Of a stretch of 35,382 nt of DNA, positions 23,718 to 33,700 are shown one piece after another. Numbering within the stretch: the first letter of the stretch is position 1; every line of letters starts with the position of its first letter. A program made the position numbers and the translations under genes. The notes below the pieces were generated by a model. That model saw only the letters and a program-made list of their open reading frames with translations. It had not been told where the DNA came from and did not search any database. This DNA is from Dehalococcoidales bacterium. GTDB lineage: Bacteria > Chloroflexota > Dehalococcoidia > Dehalococcoidales > Fen-1064. Location of the stretch: the NCBI GenBank assembly GCA_020342155.1, contig CP070842.1, positions 291,397-326,778 on the forward strand. Direction: 5' to 3'.

Positions 23718-24092
23718 ATGGATAGGGAGAGATTTCAAGAACTGGTGGTCAGGGCGGTCACCGAGCTGCCCGAGGAGTTCCTGTCTAGATTACATAACCT
23801 TGATGTTGTTGTTGAAGACTATCCTACTTTCGGGCAACGACGAAAAGCAGGGCTTGGTTCGGGACATACCCTTCTGGGTCTCTACGAGGGTGTACCGCAA
23901 ACACGCCGGGGCCGACACTACGGGCTGGTACTGCCCGACAAGATAACCATATTTCAGGGGCCGATTGAAGCCCGGTGTCGCTCTGATGGAGAGATCGAGA
24001 CAGAAATACGCCACGTTGTCAGACATGAGATAGCCCATCATTTCGGGATTAGTGATGCTAGGCTGCGACAGATAGAGCGGGGTGAGGACTGA
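23718..24092 (+). CDS. Zincin-like metallopeptidase family protein (DUF1025 type)
   Basis: This 124-residue minimal zincin has HExxH at 103-107 (HEIAHHFG) followed by D113 in GISDARL, the signature of the metallopeptidase family PF06262. A LPEEFLSRL start motif and an LGLYEGVP segment are also typical. It is probably cytoplasmic with no known substrate. No good ribosome-binding site precedes the ATG. It is 18 to 30 bases upstream of the Nudix gene and likely co-transcribed. Confidence 0.88.
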   Translation: MDRERFQELVVRAVTELPEEFLSRLHNLDVVVEDYPTFGQRRKAGLGSGHTLLGLYEGVPQTRRGRHYGLVLPDKITIFQGPIEARCRSDGEIETEIRHVVRHEIAHHFGISDARLRQIERGED

Positions 24093-24110
24093 CGCTATCA
24101 ACTATAATAA

Positions 24111-24668
24111 GTGGTAAATGCTATGGACTCTGAGTTGGCCGGTTTTCTTGAAAGCGGGAGGCGTCTCGCTGAAGAATCAGTGACGTGGGGTGATACACTA
24201 TCTCTTCATATGACATACTATCTTGGTATAGAATTACCGCCATTGCGATATGTGAGTTCAGTACGTGCTATAGTATTTCGGCAGGATTCGGTGATTGTTG
24301 TACGGGAGGCCGAAAATCACTTTTACATAGTACCTGGCGGAAGGAGAGAGGGAGAAGAGACCCCGGAAGAAACGCTTCGCAGGGAAGTGCTGGAAGAGAC
24401 AGGATGGACGCTTAATCGTGTGTCCCCACTGGGATTTGTACACTTCCATCATTTAGCTCCCAGACCTGCTGACTATGCCTATCCGTATCCCGATTTCCTG
24501 TGGATGATTTATACTGCTGAGGCAGATAAGCATATTCCTGAATCTCGAATACCTGACACATATGTAATCGAGGTTATTCTTCACACTATTAATGAGGCCA
24601 GAAGACTTCTTCTTGAACCGGGCTATCAGCTGCTGCTTGATGCGGCTGTTAAGTCTCGATTGTCATGA
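24111..24668 (+). CDS. Nudix hydrolase
   Basis: The 185-residue protein contains a complete Nudix box at about 77-99 (GRREGEETPEETLRREVLEETGW), with the REVLEE core that coordinates Mg2+. These enzymes cleave nucleoside diphosphates linked to another group, but this sequence does not show the substrate. The start is GTG at 24111 or, four codons later, ATG at 24123. Neither has a strong ribosome site, consistent with coupling to the metallopeptidase upstream. Confidence 0.88.
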   Translation: MVNAMDSELAGFLESGRRLAEESVTWGDTLSLHMTYYLGIELPPLRYVSSVRAIVFRQDSVIVVREAENHFYIVPGGRREGEETPEETLRREVLEETGWTLNRVSPLGFVHFHHLAPRPADYAYPYPDFLWMIYTAEADKHIPESRIPDTYVIEVILHTINEARRLLLEPGYQLLLDAAVKSRLS

Positions 24669-24723
24669 ACAAACATGGGTGTTATACTTTGGCAGAGATT
24701 GAAGGCTAGAAGGGAAGAGTCGT

Positions 24724-25452
24724 GTGAAGAGGGCTGATGGTCGTGCTTATGATGAGCTACGACCGATACGTATTACACCAGGATACCAGAGCTTTGCCGA
24801 AGGTTCGGCGCTGATAGAGCTGGGACGGACCCGCGTGCTCTGTTCTGTCACTATCGAAGACAGAGTACCACCCTTTCTCAAGAGTTCAGGCACCGGCTGG
24901 GTCACGGCCGAATACTCGATGCTGCCGCGAGCAACACTGACCCGCTCCGTTCGTGAGGCATCCGCTGGCCGGGTTGCCGGACGGAGTCAGGAGATACAGC
25001 GTTTCATCGGGCGTTCAATGCGGGCGGTGGTTGACCTGGTGGCGCTGGGAGAGCGGACCCTGATACTGGACTGTGATGTGCTTCAGGCCGATGGTGGTAC
25101 CCGGACTGCTGCTGTTACGGGCGGATATATCGCTTTGCACCAGGCGCTGGAGACCGCGGTCAGTATGGGGGTGATTTCATCACTACCGCTCGATTGTGCC
25201 GTAGCCGCCATCAGCGTTGGTGTGACGCACGATCGACGCCTTCTGGACCTGTGTTATGATGAAGACGCCAGCGCCGAGGTTGATTTCAACGTGGTGATGA
25301 CCAGCAAGGGCGAGTTCGTTGAGGTTCAAGGTACTGCCGAGGGCCGGCCGTTCACCAGGGAGACAATGGATTTCTTGCTGGAACTGGCAGAGAAGGGTAT
25401 CAAGGAGCTGTTTCAGACCCAGCAGGAAGTCCTGGACGCCGCGCGGCGATAA
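24724..25452 (+). CDS. rph: Ribonuclease PH
   Basis: This phosphorolytic 3'-to-5' exoribonuclease trims tRNA 3' ends. The 242-residue sequence matches the family from RADGRAYDELRPI at the start through TAEYSMLPRAT, the EIQRFIGRSMRAVVDL phosphate-site region, CDVLQADGGTRTA and CYDEDASAEVDFNVV. Length is normal. The start is GTG at 24724. It is convergent with proA, with 10 bases between the stops. Confidence 0.97.
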   Translation: MKRADGRAYDELRPIRITPGYQSFAEGSALIELGRTRVLCSVTIEDRVPPFLKSSGTGWVTAEYSMLPRATLTRSVREASAGRVAGRSQEIQRFIGRSMRAVVDLVALGERTLILDCDVLQADGGTRTAAVTGGYIALHQALETAVSMGVISSLPLDCAVAAISVGVTHDRRLLDLCYDEDASAEVDFNVVMTSKGEFVEVQGTAEGRPFTRETMDFLLELAEKGIKELFQTQQEVLDAARR

Positions 25453-25462
25453 CAGGCAGACC

Positions 25463-26737
25463 TCAGGGTCGGACGTGTCCGTCTCCGAAGACAATCCACT
25501 TGTAGCTGGTCAGTTCCCTTAAGCCCAATGGGCCACGGGCGTGCATCTTCTGGGTACTGATAGCAACCTCAGCCCCCAACCCGAATTGCCCCCCATCGGT
25601 GAAACGTGTGCTGGCGTTTACATAGACACAGCCGGCGTCTACTTCATTAAGGAAGCGCATGGCGGCACTATAGTCCTCGGTGACAATAGCCTCATCTGCT
25701 CCTGAGCCGTAGCGCTCGATATGCTCCAGGGCTTCATCCAGGGAATCCACTACTCTGACCGCCGCTACCAGTGCCAGAAACTCCTTGCCCCAGTCTTTTT
25801 TTGTAGCCGGTACCAGTTTCAGGGTAGAATCTGCTTTCAGGATAGTCAGTGCCCGCTCATCGCAGTGCATCTCTACTCCTGCCTTGGACCACTCGGCCGC
25901 TATCCGGGGCAGGCAGTTCTGGGCGATATTAGTGTGAATCAGCAGGGTATCCAGGGCGTTGCACACTGAAGGACGCTGTACCTTGGCATTGAAGGTAATA
26001 GCCACTGCTTTGGCCACATCGGCACTCCGGTCAACATAGGTATGGCAGACGCTGACACCGGCACCGACAACCGGCATAGCAGCGTTTTCTCTGACAAATA
26101 TAATCAGTTCGGCTCCACCACGGGGGATAAACAGGTCAATGTAGTCGCTCATCTTGAGCAGATGGCTGACCAGGCTGCGGTCGGTATTGTCGACGAACTG
26201 TACCGCACCCTCTGGCATTCCAGCCCGGGCAATAGCAGCCTGCACTAACCCGGCCAGTGCAAGGTTCGAATTGATGGCCTCCTTGCCGCCACGAAGCACG
26301 ACAGCATTACCGGATTTCAGGCAAAGGACGGAGATATCGATGGTGACGTTGGGTCGGCTTTCGTACATGGTGCCGATAACACCCAGAGGCACCCGTTTCC
26401 GTCCAATCAGCAGTCCGTTGGGCAGGGTGCGCATGTCAAATACCTCACCGACCGGGTCGGGTAATGCCGCCACTGTCCGCACATCCTGAGCGATGCTTTC
26501 CAGACGGCTTTTATCGAGCATGAGGCGGTCGAGCATGGCAGCGTCCATACCGGATGCCTTAGCTTCCTGGCAGTCCTTCTGGTTGGCAGCCAGTATCTCA
26601 TCTTTTTTAGTTAGTAGATCGTCGGCGATATTGTGTAACGCCTGGTTCTTTATTTCAGTTGAAAGGTAGGCCAGTCGTCGCGAGGCCTCCCTGGCGGCTT
26701 TGCCTTTAGCCCGCAGCTCTTCGGTTGCTTTCTCCAT
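25463..26737 (-). CDS. proA: Glutamate-5-semialdehyde dehydrogenase (gamma-glutamyl phosphate reductase)
   Basis: This enzyme performs the second step of proline synthesis: NADPH-dependent reduction of gamma-glutamyl phosphate. The 424-residue protein shows the ALDH-like fold, with IGTMYESRPNVTIDI (121-135), LRGGKEAINSN, a PRGGAELI segment and the catalytic cysteine C259 in QRPSVCNALDTLL. GGAG precedes the ATG by about ten bases. It is downstream of mscS and proB on the same strand, with 164 bases to mscS that contain a composite palindromic repeat. Confidence 0.97.
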   Translation of the reverse strand: MEKATEELRAKGKAAREASRRLAYLSTEIKNQALHNIADDLLTKKDEILAANQKDCQEAKASGMDAAMLDRLMLDKSRLESIAQDVRTVAALPDPVGEVFDMRTLPNGLLIGRKRVPLGVIGTMYESRPNVTIDISVLCLKSGNAVVLRGGKEAINSNLALAGLVQAAIARAGMPEGAVQFVDNTDRSLVSHLLKMSDYIDLFIPRGGAELIIFVRENAAMPVVGAGVSVCHTYVDRSADVAKAVAITFNAKVQRPSVCNALDTLLIHTNIAQNCLPRIAAEWSKAGVEMHCDERALTILKADSTLKLVPATKKDWGKEFLALVAAVRVVDSLDEALEHIERYGSGADEAIVTEDYSAAMRFLNEVDAGCVYVNASTRFTDGGQFGLGAEVAISTQKMHARGPLGLRELTSYKWIVFGDGHVRP

Positions 26738-26799
26738 ACTACTGTTACTCCTAAAATGTTAAGAGGTGATATTTTATTATATCTTATTTTTCGAGGTAA

Positions 26800-26876
26800 C
26801 CCCATCCCCTTGGTCCCCTTCCCCTTCAGTAAGGGGAAGGGGAGAGATTTCACATAATAGGGACTATACCCCTCTT
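26800..26876 (-). repeat. Composite two-hairpin intergenic repeat, copy A
   Basis: Read on the minus strand it has an imperfect hairpin (AAGAGGG and CCCTATT, 26856-26876), a T-containing spacer, a perfect 12-base hairpin (arms at 26815-26826 and 26831-26842, CCCCTTCCCCTT type, loop CAGT) and a tail ACCAAGGGGATGGGG. The order and tail match copy B on the plus strand. It lies between mscS and proA. Confidence 0.75.
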
Positions 26877-26901
26877 CGACTCCCCGGATAGTTCGAGTGT
26901 T

Positions 26902-27762
26902 CTAGGAAGCCTCAGGGTTATCCGGGGAGTTACCGAAATAGACCTTGGTGTGTGGCCAGGGTATCTCGATGCCCTCGCTGTCAAACGCCTTCTTCATACG
27001 GAGTCTCAGCTCTCCCATGGTTCGCCATTGTTCGCTGGGCTTAACCTCACCCAGCATTTTGATGTCTATCCCCGAGTCTCCCAGATTGTTCACTCTCAAT
27101 ACCTGAGGTGGCGTTATCATTATGTCCTTCCAGTTCTCGTCTTCAGCCAGTTCCATACCCACCCGGTTCATTACTTCGATAGCGCGGTCTAGGTTGGTGC
27201 CGTAAGCTACCGGAAAATCGATATTGACCCGGGAGAAGTGCCTGGTGTAATTGCTGGCTGTCCTGATTTCTCCATTGGGGACATGGTGCACCACTCCATC
27301 CAAATCACGCATTACCGTCTTCCTCAGAGTAATGTCTTCCACCAGGGCGGTGATACCAGCCACACTGGCGACATCACCAACACGGTACTGGTTTTCCATG
27401 ATAACGAAGACGCCAGCGATAAGGTCCCGTATCAGGTACTGCGCGCCAAAGCCGACGGCGATACCAGCAACGCCAAAACCGGCCAGTATCGGGCCGATGT
27501 TGACGCCCAGCTCAGTCAGTATTAGCAACAACACGATTATCAGGACGCCGATACGAGCTATTCCGGTGAAAACGCCGGTGAGGGTATCTGTCTGCTTCTC
27601 GATCCCTCTGCGGCTTTCTCCCTTGGTCCTGACCATGGTACGGCTTACAATTGGTCTCAGTACCCGCCTCAGGATGAACCAGAGTACGCCCCCAATAATT
27701 AATATGATGAGAATACGTACTCCAGGATCCAGCAACCAGTCTGTAACATCAGCCCACTCCAT
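26902..27762 (-). CDS. mscS: Small mechanosensitive ion channel (MscS family)
   Basis: The 286-residue protein has three N-terminal hydrophobic segments, with TM3-like AGFGVAGIAVGFGAQYLIRDLIAGVFVI rich in glycine and alanine as in MscS pores. A beta domain follows (VGDVASVAGITALVEDITLRKTVMRDLDG with VPNGEI). Such channels open on hypo-osmotic shock and release solutes. I choose the ATG at 27762 because GGAGG lies nine bases upstream and the 15-residue extension to 27807 is not family-like. It sits between proB and proA on the same strand, suggesting osmotic coupling. Confidence 0.92.
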   Translation of the reverse strand: MEWADVTDWLLDPGVRILIILIIGGVLWFILRRVLRPIVSRTMVRTKGESRRGIEKQTDTLTGVFTGIARIGVLIIVLLLILTELGVNIGPILAGFGVAGIAVGFGAQYLIRDLIAGVFVIMENQYRVGDVASVAGITALVEDITLRKTVMRDLDGVVHHVPNGEIRTASNYTRHFSRVNIDFPVAYGTNLDRAIEVMNRVGMELAEDENWKDIMITPPQVLRVNNLGDSGIDIKMLGEVKPSEQWRTMGELRLRMKKAFDSEGIEIPWPHTKVYFGNSPDNPEAS

Positions 27763-27889
27763 TATGTTTACCCTCCTTTCGAGATGATTGAAATTAAATC
27801 CCACCACCCCTGGTTGGAGTACAGTAATTATCTCTTGTTGTTAATTATATAATTCTGCCTGAGTAGGGGATGAGCGGGACGGGTTGTCT

Positions 27890-29029
27890 CTATAAAACCA
27901 CCAGGTTATTCCGGTGGACTATCTCGGAGCCGTAGTCGTAGCCGAGTAGCTCGACAATCTTACCGGAGTGTGCCCCCTTGAGGATGTCGATGTCGGCTGA
28001 GCTGTAGTTGGTGATGCCGCAGCCAATACGGATCCCATCGGGGTCATGGATTTCAACGATGTCGCCCCGCCGGAAACGGCCTTCGGTCTTCTCGATGCCG
28101 GCGGCAAGCAGGCTGCGGTTCTGCTTTCTCAACGCGTTAGCCGCTCCGGCGTCCACCACCAGCTTTCCCCTGGTGGAAAGCCCGCTCAACATCCAGCGCT
28201 CACGGCTCTCCAGCTTGGTGGTCACCGGCAGAAAGCGGGTACCGATAGCCTCGCCGGCGGCTAGCCGCACAATGACATCAGGCTCCCGGCCGTCGGCGAT
28301 TATCATGAGGACGCCGGAGGTGGTCGCCAGCCTGGCAGCCTGAATCTTGGTTATCCCGCCGCCGGTGCCGGACTCACTGACAGTACCTGAGGCCACCTTT
28401 TCAATCTGCCGGTTAATCCGGTCGACCTGGGGGATAAGGCGCGCGTCAGCATGGTGACGCGGGTCGGCGGTGTAAAGTCCGCCAGTGTCACCCAGGAGCA
28501 GCAGAAGGTCGGCATCGATCAGGTTAGCCACCATAGCGGAGAGGTTATCGTTATCGCCGAACTTGGCCCTGGCCTCCTGTATCTCATCGACGGCGACGAC
28601 GTCGTTTTCATTCACAATCGGGACAACGCCGAGTTCCAAAAGAGCCAGCAGGGTGTTGCGGGTATTCAGATAGCCGGCGCGGTCGGCAAGGTCATTCTTG
28701 GTCAGTAGCGCCTGTGCCACGTGAATACTGTGCTCACCGAACAATTGCTCGTAGATGTTCATCAGTAGACTCTGCCCTACCGAGGCCATGACCTGCCGGA
28801 AGGGAATGCCACGTATCTTTCTGGTCAGGCCCAGTTTCTCACGTCCGGCAGCGATGGCCCCCGAAGAGACCACCAGCAACTCAACGCCCTGCTGGTGAAG
28901 CCGGGCTATCTGCTCGACCAGCCCTGCCATTACCGTCTGGTCAAGGTGACTGGTACCTCCAGTAATCAGACCGGTACCGAATTTGGCCACGATTCGTTTG
29001 TAAGTTAAGTCTGATTTTTTCTTGGTCAC
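27890..29029 (-). CDS. proB: Glutamate 5-kinase with C-terminal PUA domain
   Basis: This enzyme catalyses the first, feedback-controlled step of proline synthesis. The 379-residue protein has the amino-acid kinase domain ([12 protein letters not shown] at the start, [36 protein letters not shown] and [13 protein letters not shown]) and a PUA domain from about 283 ([20 protein letters not shown]). The start is GTG at 29029 with GGAGG nine bases upstream. It is first in the proB-mscS-proA run and divergent from the MFS gene. Confidence 0.97.
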   Translation of the reverse strand: MTKKKSDLTYKRIVAKFGTGLITGGTSHLDQTVMAGLVEQIARLHQQGVELLVVSSGAIAAGREKLGLTRKIRGIPFRQVMASVGQSLLMNIYEQLFGEHSIHVAQALLTKNDLADRAGYLNTRNTLLALLELGVVPIVNENDVVAVDEIQEARAKFGDNDNLSAMVANLIDADLLLLLGDTGGLYTADPRHHADARLIPQVDRINRQIEKVASGTVSESGTGGGITKIQAARLATTSGVLMIIADGREPDVIVRLAAGEAIGTRFLPVTTKLESRERWMLSGLSTRGKLVVDAGAANALRKQNRSLLAAGIEKTEGRFRRGDIVEIHDPDGIRIGCGITNYSSADIDILKGAHSGKIVELLGYDYGSEIVHRNNLVVL

Positions 29030-29120
29030 GAGCAGTAACCTCCGCGAAGTTGTCTCATTATAACATAACGGATAGTGGAGGTTTGAATATGAAAAGTGTT
29101 CTTGCTACCATTGGAGTGCT

Positions 29121-30305
29121 ATGGACACGACAGAACAGTCCCCGCCCCGCCGGATGTTGCCTATCCTTTCCGCCGTTACTTTCACTGGCTTCCTCGATAC
29201 CACCCTGCTCGTCCCGATAATGGCCCTCTATGCTGAGGAGCTTGGTGCCGGTATCGGGATTACGGGGCTTATTATCGGTCTCTACTCGATAGTCAATACC
29301 CCGGCCAACATATTCTTTGGCCGACTGATTGACCAGATGGGACACAAGGTCCTCTTAATCCTCGGCCTGCTCGGTGATGCCCTGGCGATGGGTTTATACA
29401 CGCTATGCCGCCTGCCCCTGCACCTGGCGCTGGTGAGGGTCTTTCATGGTCTCACGGGGGCGGTGGTCGGTCCCGCCACGATGTCGGCGATTACCAGCTA
29501 TTCTGCCGTGGAGCGAGAGGGCAGGGCAATGGGTATCTATGGCATGGCGATTGCGGCCGCCAACCTGGTCGGGTTTGGGATTAGTGGGGTATTGTACTCG
29601 CGGCTGGGCCATGACTGGCTATTTTTCTTTGGAGCGGCAATGCTGATGGCTGGTGCCGGCATCAGCTTTTGGCTACCTGCGGTAAAGGGAAAAGCTCAGG
29701 TATCTGGGGTGATATCCAGCGGGAGCCTCAGCGCAGTGAAAACCCTGATGAAAAGGAGGGGGTTGGTAGTTGCTTACGGCTCGATATTCGCCCAGTACTT
29801 CGGCTTCGGGGGGGTTGTTACTTTATTACCAAGATACGTTGTCGACAGTCTGGGGATGGATGCCTTTCACGTGGGCATGTTGCTGACCGTTTTTTCCGTG
29901 GCGTTTATTATAGTCCAGTTCCCCAGCGGAGCATTGTCTGATAGAAGAGGAAGGTTGTTGCCGATAGTCACTGGTCTATGTCTAGGCATTGCTTCGTTGG
30001 TAATATTGCCCATGCCGGAGGGATTCCCGCTACTTGCGGTAGTAATGGCACTCTATGGCCTTGCCTATGGGCTAATATTCCCTTCGATTTCTGCACTGGT
30101 CGCCGACCATAGTCGACCCGAGGAGCGCGGTATTGCCACCGGCATCTTCCATGCTTTACTCACCGCCGGGGTAGCCATCGGCGCTCCGGTAATGGGATGG
30201 GTTGCTGAGTTGTTGGGAGTGCAGGTTGGCCTGATGCTCTCGCCGGTTATTATGGTGCTGTCGCTGGCGTTGGCTGTGACATTGCTCCCGAAAAGAGGGA
30301 CATAG
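29121..30305 (+). CDS. Major facilitator superfamily transporter
   Basis: This is a 394-residue polytopic protein with about twelve membrane helices in two six-helix halves. Motif A (GRLIDQMGHK) lies between helices 2 and 3, and a second copy (SGALSDRRGRLL) is in the C-terminal half. It resembles drug/multidrug efflux-type MFS members, but its substrate cannot be told. It is divergent from proB with about 90 bases between them, so it is probably monocistronic. Confidence 0.9.
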   Translation: MDTTEQSPPRRMLPILSAVTFTGFLDTTLLVPIMALYAEELGAGIGITGLIIGLYSIVNTPANIFFGRLIDQMGHKVLLILGLLGDALAMGLYTLCRLPLHLALVRVFHGLTGAVVGPATMSAITSYSAVEREGRAMGIYGMAIAAANLVGFGISGVLYSRLGHDWLFFFGAAMLMAGAGISFWLPAVKGKAQVSGVISSGSLSAVKTLMKRRGLVVAYGSIFAQYFGFGGVVTLLPRYVVDSLGMDAFHVGMLLTVFSVAFIIVQFPSGALSDRRGRLLPIVTGLCLGIASLVILPMPEGFPLLAVVMALYGLAYGLIFPSISALVADHSRPEERGIATGIFHALLTAGVAIGAPVMGWVAELLGVQVGLMLSPVIMVLSLALAVTLLPKRGT

Positions 30306-30315
30306 CCTTATTAAG

Positions 30316-30386
30316 TCCTCCTCTTCCTTATTGGAGGAGAAGAATCAAGGGCGACACCCCCTTGGTATCCCCTGCCAAGAGGGGTT
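30316..30386. repeat. Hairpin-bearing sequence after the MFS gene
   Basis: TCCTCC (30316-30321) pairs with GGAGGA (30333-30338). A second imperfect stem follows (ACACCCCCTTGG at 30354-30365 with CCAAGAGGGGTT at 30375-30386). It has the style of a dispersed intergenic element but is not the same as copies A to C. The rest of 30387-30549 shows nothing that I can identify. Confidence 0.35.
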
Positions 30387-30549
30387 CCATCCCTCTGGAC
30401 TCCCCAAAACGGTGGGAGAGCAGTCGTCAAGCAGTGGTCATTCCCACCTCAGAGAGTGCCGCATTATTCTATCAAAAGCTTGGCCAGTAACTATGAGCGG
30501 TATGATATAACTGTAGATTGCTTTTATTTCGAGCAATATAGGGGTGTAC

Positions 30550-30620
30550 AAGAGGGGCGCAGCCCCTCTTTCTTATTATTTCCCCTTCCCCTCTGGGGAA
30601 GGGGACTAAGGGGATGGGGC
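30550..30620 (+). repeat. Composite two-hairpin intergenic repeat, copy B
   Basis: The first hairpin has perfect 9-base arms AAGAGGGGC and GCCCCTCTT (30550-30570, loop GCA) and is followed by TCTTATTATTT. The second has perfect 10-base arms CCCCTTCCCC and GGGGAAGGGG (30582-30604, loop TCT). The tail is ACTAAGGGGATGGGG. The first hairpin with its T-rich tail could also terminate transcription. It lies between the MFS gene and mfd. Confidence 0.75.
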
Positions 30621-30701
30621 CAACACCGACAAATAGAGGGTGAGGCGAACAGACACACTTGGTTGCTGCTTGCCACTCACCGTGTTAAAATCTCTGTATC
30701 A

Positions 30702-30727
30702 AGGGCTAGTTCGTCTCGGCTAGCCCT
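30702..30727 (+). promoter_or_regulatory. Hairpin in the mfd leader
   Basis: AGGGCTAG and CTAGCCCT form a perfect 8-base stem around a 10-base loop, ending nine bases before the GTG start of mfd. It could mask the ribosome-binding region or be the end of an upstream transcript. No T-run follows. Confidence 0.4.
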
Positions 30728-30735
30728 AAAGGCAT

Positions 30736-33700
30736 GTGGTGAGTAGATTGGATATTCTGGACCTGAGCCAGTTATTACAGCTCATTGATGATATACCTGC
30801 TTATCAGCGGCTCGCTGAAGAGCTAGAGCAGGCTGAGGGCAGCACACGAGTAACAGTACTTGAAGCTGCCAAACCATTTTTTGTTGCTGCTCTGTACCAT
30901 AGGCTACGCCGTCCGCTAGTAATGGTGACGGCACAACCGGAGAATGGTCGGAAGCTGTACGACCAGCTAATGACCTGGTGCGCCTCCGAGGAAGTCAGGC
31001 TCTTTCCTGAACCGGATGCTCTGCCTTACGAGCGTGTCACCTCGGATACGCCGTCGGAGCAGGAGAGGTTGCAGGTACTTGCAGCGTTAGTTGGCCCAGA
31101 CAATGAAAAACCTGAAATTCAACCGCCACTGGTAGTTGTTTCGGCACCGGCCTTTATACAGAAAACGCCCTCACGGGATGATTTCGCTGGCGGTTTCCAC
31201 ACGGTGAAGGTGGGGATGGACGTGGAACCAATCCGATTACTGCAGCGGTGGCAATCGATGGGCTATCGGGTAGAGAGTATCGTCGATGTACCGGGCACAG
31301 CCGGTCGCCGCGGTGGTATTGTCGATATCTACCCGCCAACCGCCGACCTGCCAGCCAGGCTTGAGTTCTTTGGCAACACTATAGAAAGTATCCGTCTCTT
31401 TGACCCCGCCAGTCAGCGCTCCCATACAGATGTACCTTCAATCACCATTGGCCCAGCAACAGAACTGTTGACACCATGGCTGAGCAGTCAGTCGGAACTA
31501 CAAGCTTTACTCGGCAGTCTTGACCTGAGCGGTTGTAGTGAAGAAGTCAGGGAGCAATATGAGAAAGACCTGGCGATGCTTGTGGAGAAGCAACGGCCGG
31601 TCAACTTCCAGTTCTATGCCCCGCTGTTTAACAGGGACAGTCTGCTGGACTACCTGCCCGAAGATGCCCTCCTTGTGCTCGACGAGCCGCGAGGTATAGA
31701 GCCGGCAGTGGCTGATTTCAATGATAAATCGGAAGAGCTGCGTACCGCGAAGTTTGAGCGGGGAGAGTTGCCCGCTGGTTTCCCGAAGCCACACTTCACC
31801 TGGGAGGAAATGAGGGGAGGAGTGGAAAACCGGCAGCGCCTAGTGGTTACTGCCTGGGGTCCTCCTGATGGTAAGGAGTACCACCGGTTGGACTTTGCCC
31901 CAGCCCCGAGCTATGCCGGGCAACTGCCGGCCTTTATCGACCGGGTCAAACAGATGCTAGCCCAGAAGCAACGCCTCGTCCTGGTCAGTCATCAGGCCAG
32001 CCGGCTCTCGGAACTGCTTGAGGAGGAGGACATTATTGCCACACCCCTAACCGAGGTCAGGCAACCACCCCCGCCGGGCTCGTTGATTCTGGTCCAGGGA
32101 CTCCTCGCTGGTGGGTGGTTGATGGACAACAGGACTGTTCTGTTTACCGATAGTGAAATCTTTGGTTTTATCAAGCAGCAGCGGTTGCTGAAAAAACGGC
32201 CTGTGCCACGTCAGAGGCTCGCTATTGACATAAAACCAGGTGACTACGTGGTGCATATTGAGCACGGCATTGCCGGCTTTGCTGGCTTTCGGATGATACG
32301 TACCGAGCATGGCGAGAAGGAGTTCCTGGTGCTGCGGTATGCCGCTGGTGACCGGCTCTATGTCCCTTCCGATCAGATTGACCGGGTTACTCGCTATGTC
32401 GGTGGCCGGGGTGACCATGTCCCAGTGCTGAGTCGACTTGGCACCCAGGAATGGACGCGGACGAAACAGAAGGTCAAGGAGTCAGTGGAGGCGATGGCCG
32501 AGGAACTCCTGACGCTCTACGCCGCCCGGGATGTCGTGCCCGGTTATACCTTCTCGCCGGATACGCTCTGGCAGCGAGAGCTTGAGGCCTCCTTCCCGTA
32601 TGTAGAAACGCCGGACCAGGTGGAGGTACAGAAGCATGTTAAAGGCGATATGGAGCAGGGCAAGCCGATGGATCGGCTCGTCTGTGGCGATGTCGGTTAT
32701 GGCAAGACCGAGGTAGCCCTCCGGGCCGCCTTTAAGGCAGTACTCGATGGTAAGCAGGTGGCGGTACTGGTGCCGACGACCGTGCTCGCCCAGCAGCACT
32801 ATTCCACTTTCAAGGAGCGCCTTGAGGCCTTTCCGGCAGTGGTCGAGGTGCTGAGTCGGTTCCGCTCTCCTCGCGAACAGCAGGTCATTGTCGACGGGCT
32901 GGCCAGTGGCCGGGTGGACATCTGCATCGGGACACACCGCCTTATCCAGAAGGACATCCAGTTCAAAGACCTGGGGCTATTGATTATTGACGAGGAACAG
33001 CGCTTCGGCGTCACCCATAAGGAGTATCTGAAGCAGATGCGGCAGGAGGTGGACGTACTCACCCTGAGCGCCACTCCCATCCCCCGGACGCTCCACATGG
33101 CCCTGACCGGGGTGAGGGACATGAGTACGATGGAGACCCCGCCCGAGGAACGCCTGCCTATAAAGACCTACGTGGCTGAGTATGATGAGCGCCTAGTTCG
33201 TGAGGCGGTACTGCGCGAGCTGGAACGAAATGGCCAGGTGTTTTTCGTGCATAACCGTGTCCAGTCCATCCCCATTGTTGCCAGCAAGCTGGAGGAGGTC
33301 GTACCCGAGGCCCGGATAGCCATTGCCCATGGCCAGATGCCGGAGCATGAGCTTGAGCAGGTGACCACCGACTTCATCAACGGTGAGAGCGATATCCTGC
33401 TCTGCACCACCATTATCGAGTCGGGACTGGACATGCCGAACGTAAATACCCTGATTGTTAACCGCGCTGATAAGTTCGGCCTGACCCAGCTCTACCAGCT
33501 CCGGGGTCGGGTGGGACGCGGTGCTAGGACGGCCTATGCCTATTTCCTCTTCGACAAGGGGCAGAACCTGAGTCTGGTAGCGGAGAAGCGCCTGCGCACG
33601 ATATATGAGGCCACCGAGCTCGGGGCCGGTTTCGGTATCGCCATGAAAGACCTGGAAATAAGGGGTGCGGGGACGTTGCTCGGTACGAGGCAGAGTGGCC

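Noticed and set aside
27251..27787. Long plus-strand open frame opposite mscS
   Set aside because: It is Thr/Arg/Ile-rich low-complexity shadow coding against a clear MscS sequence.
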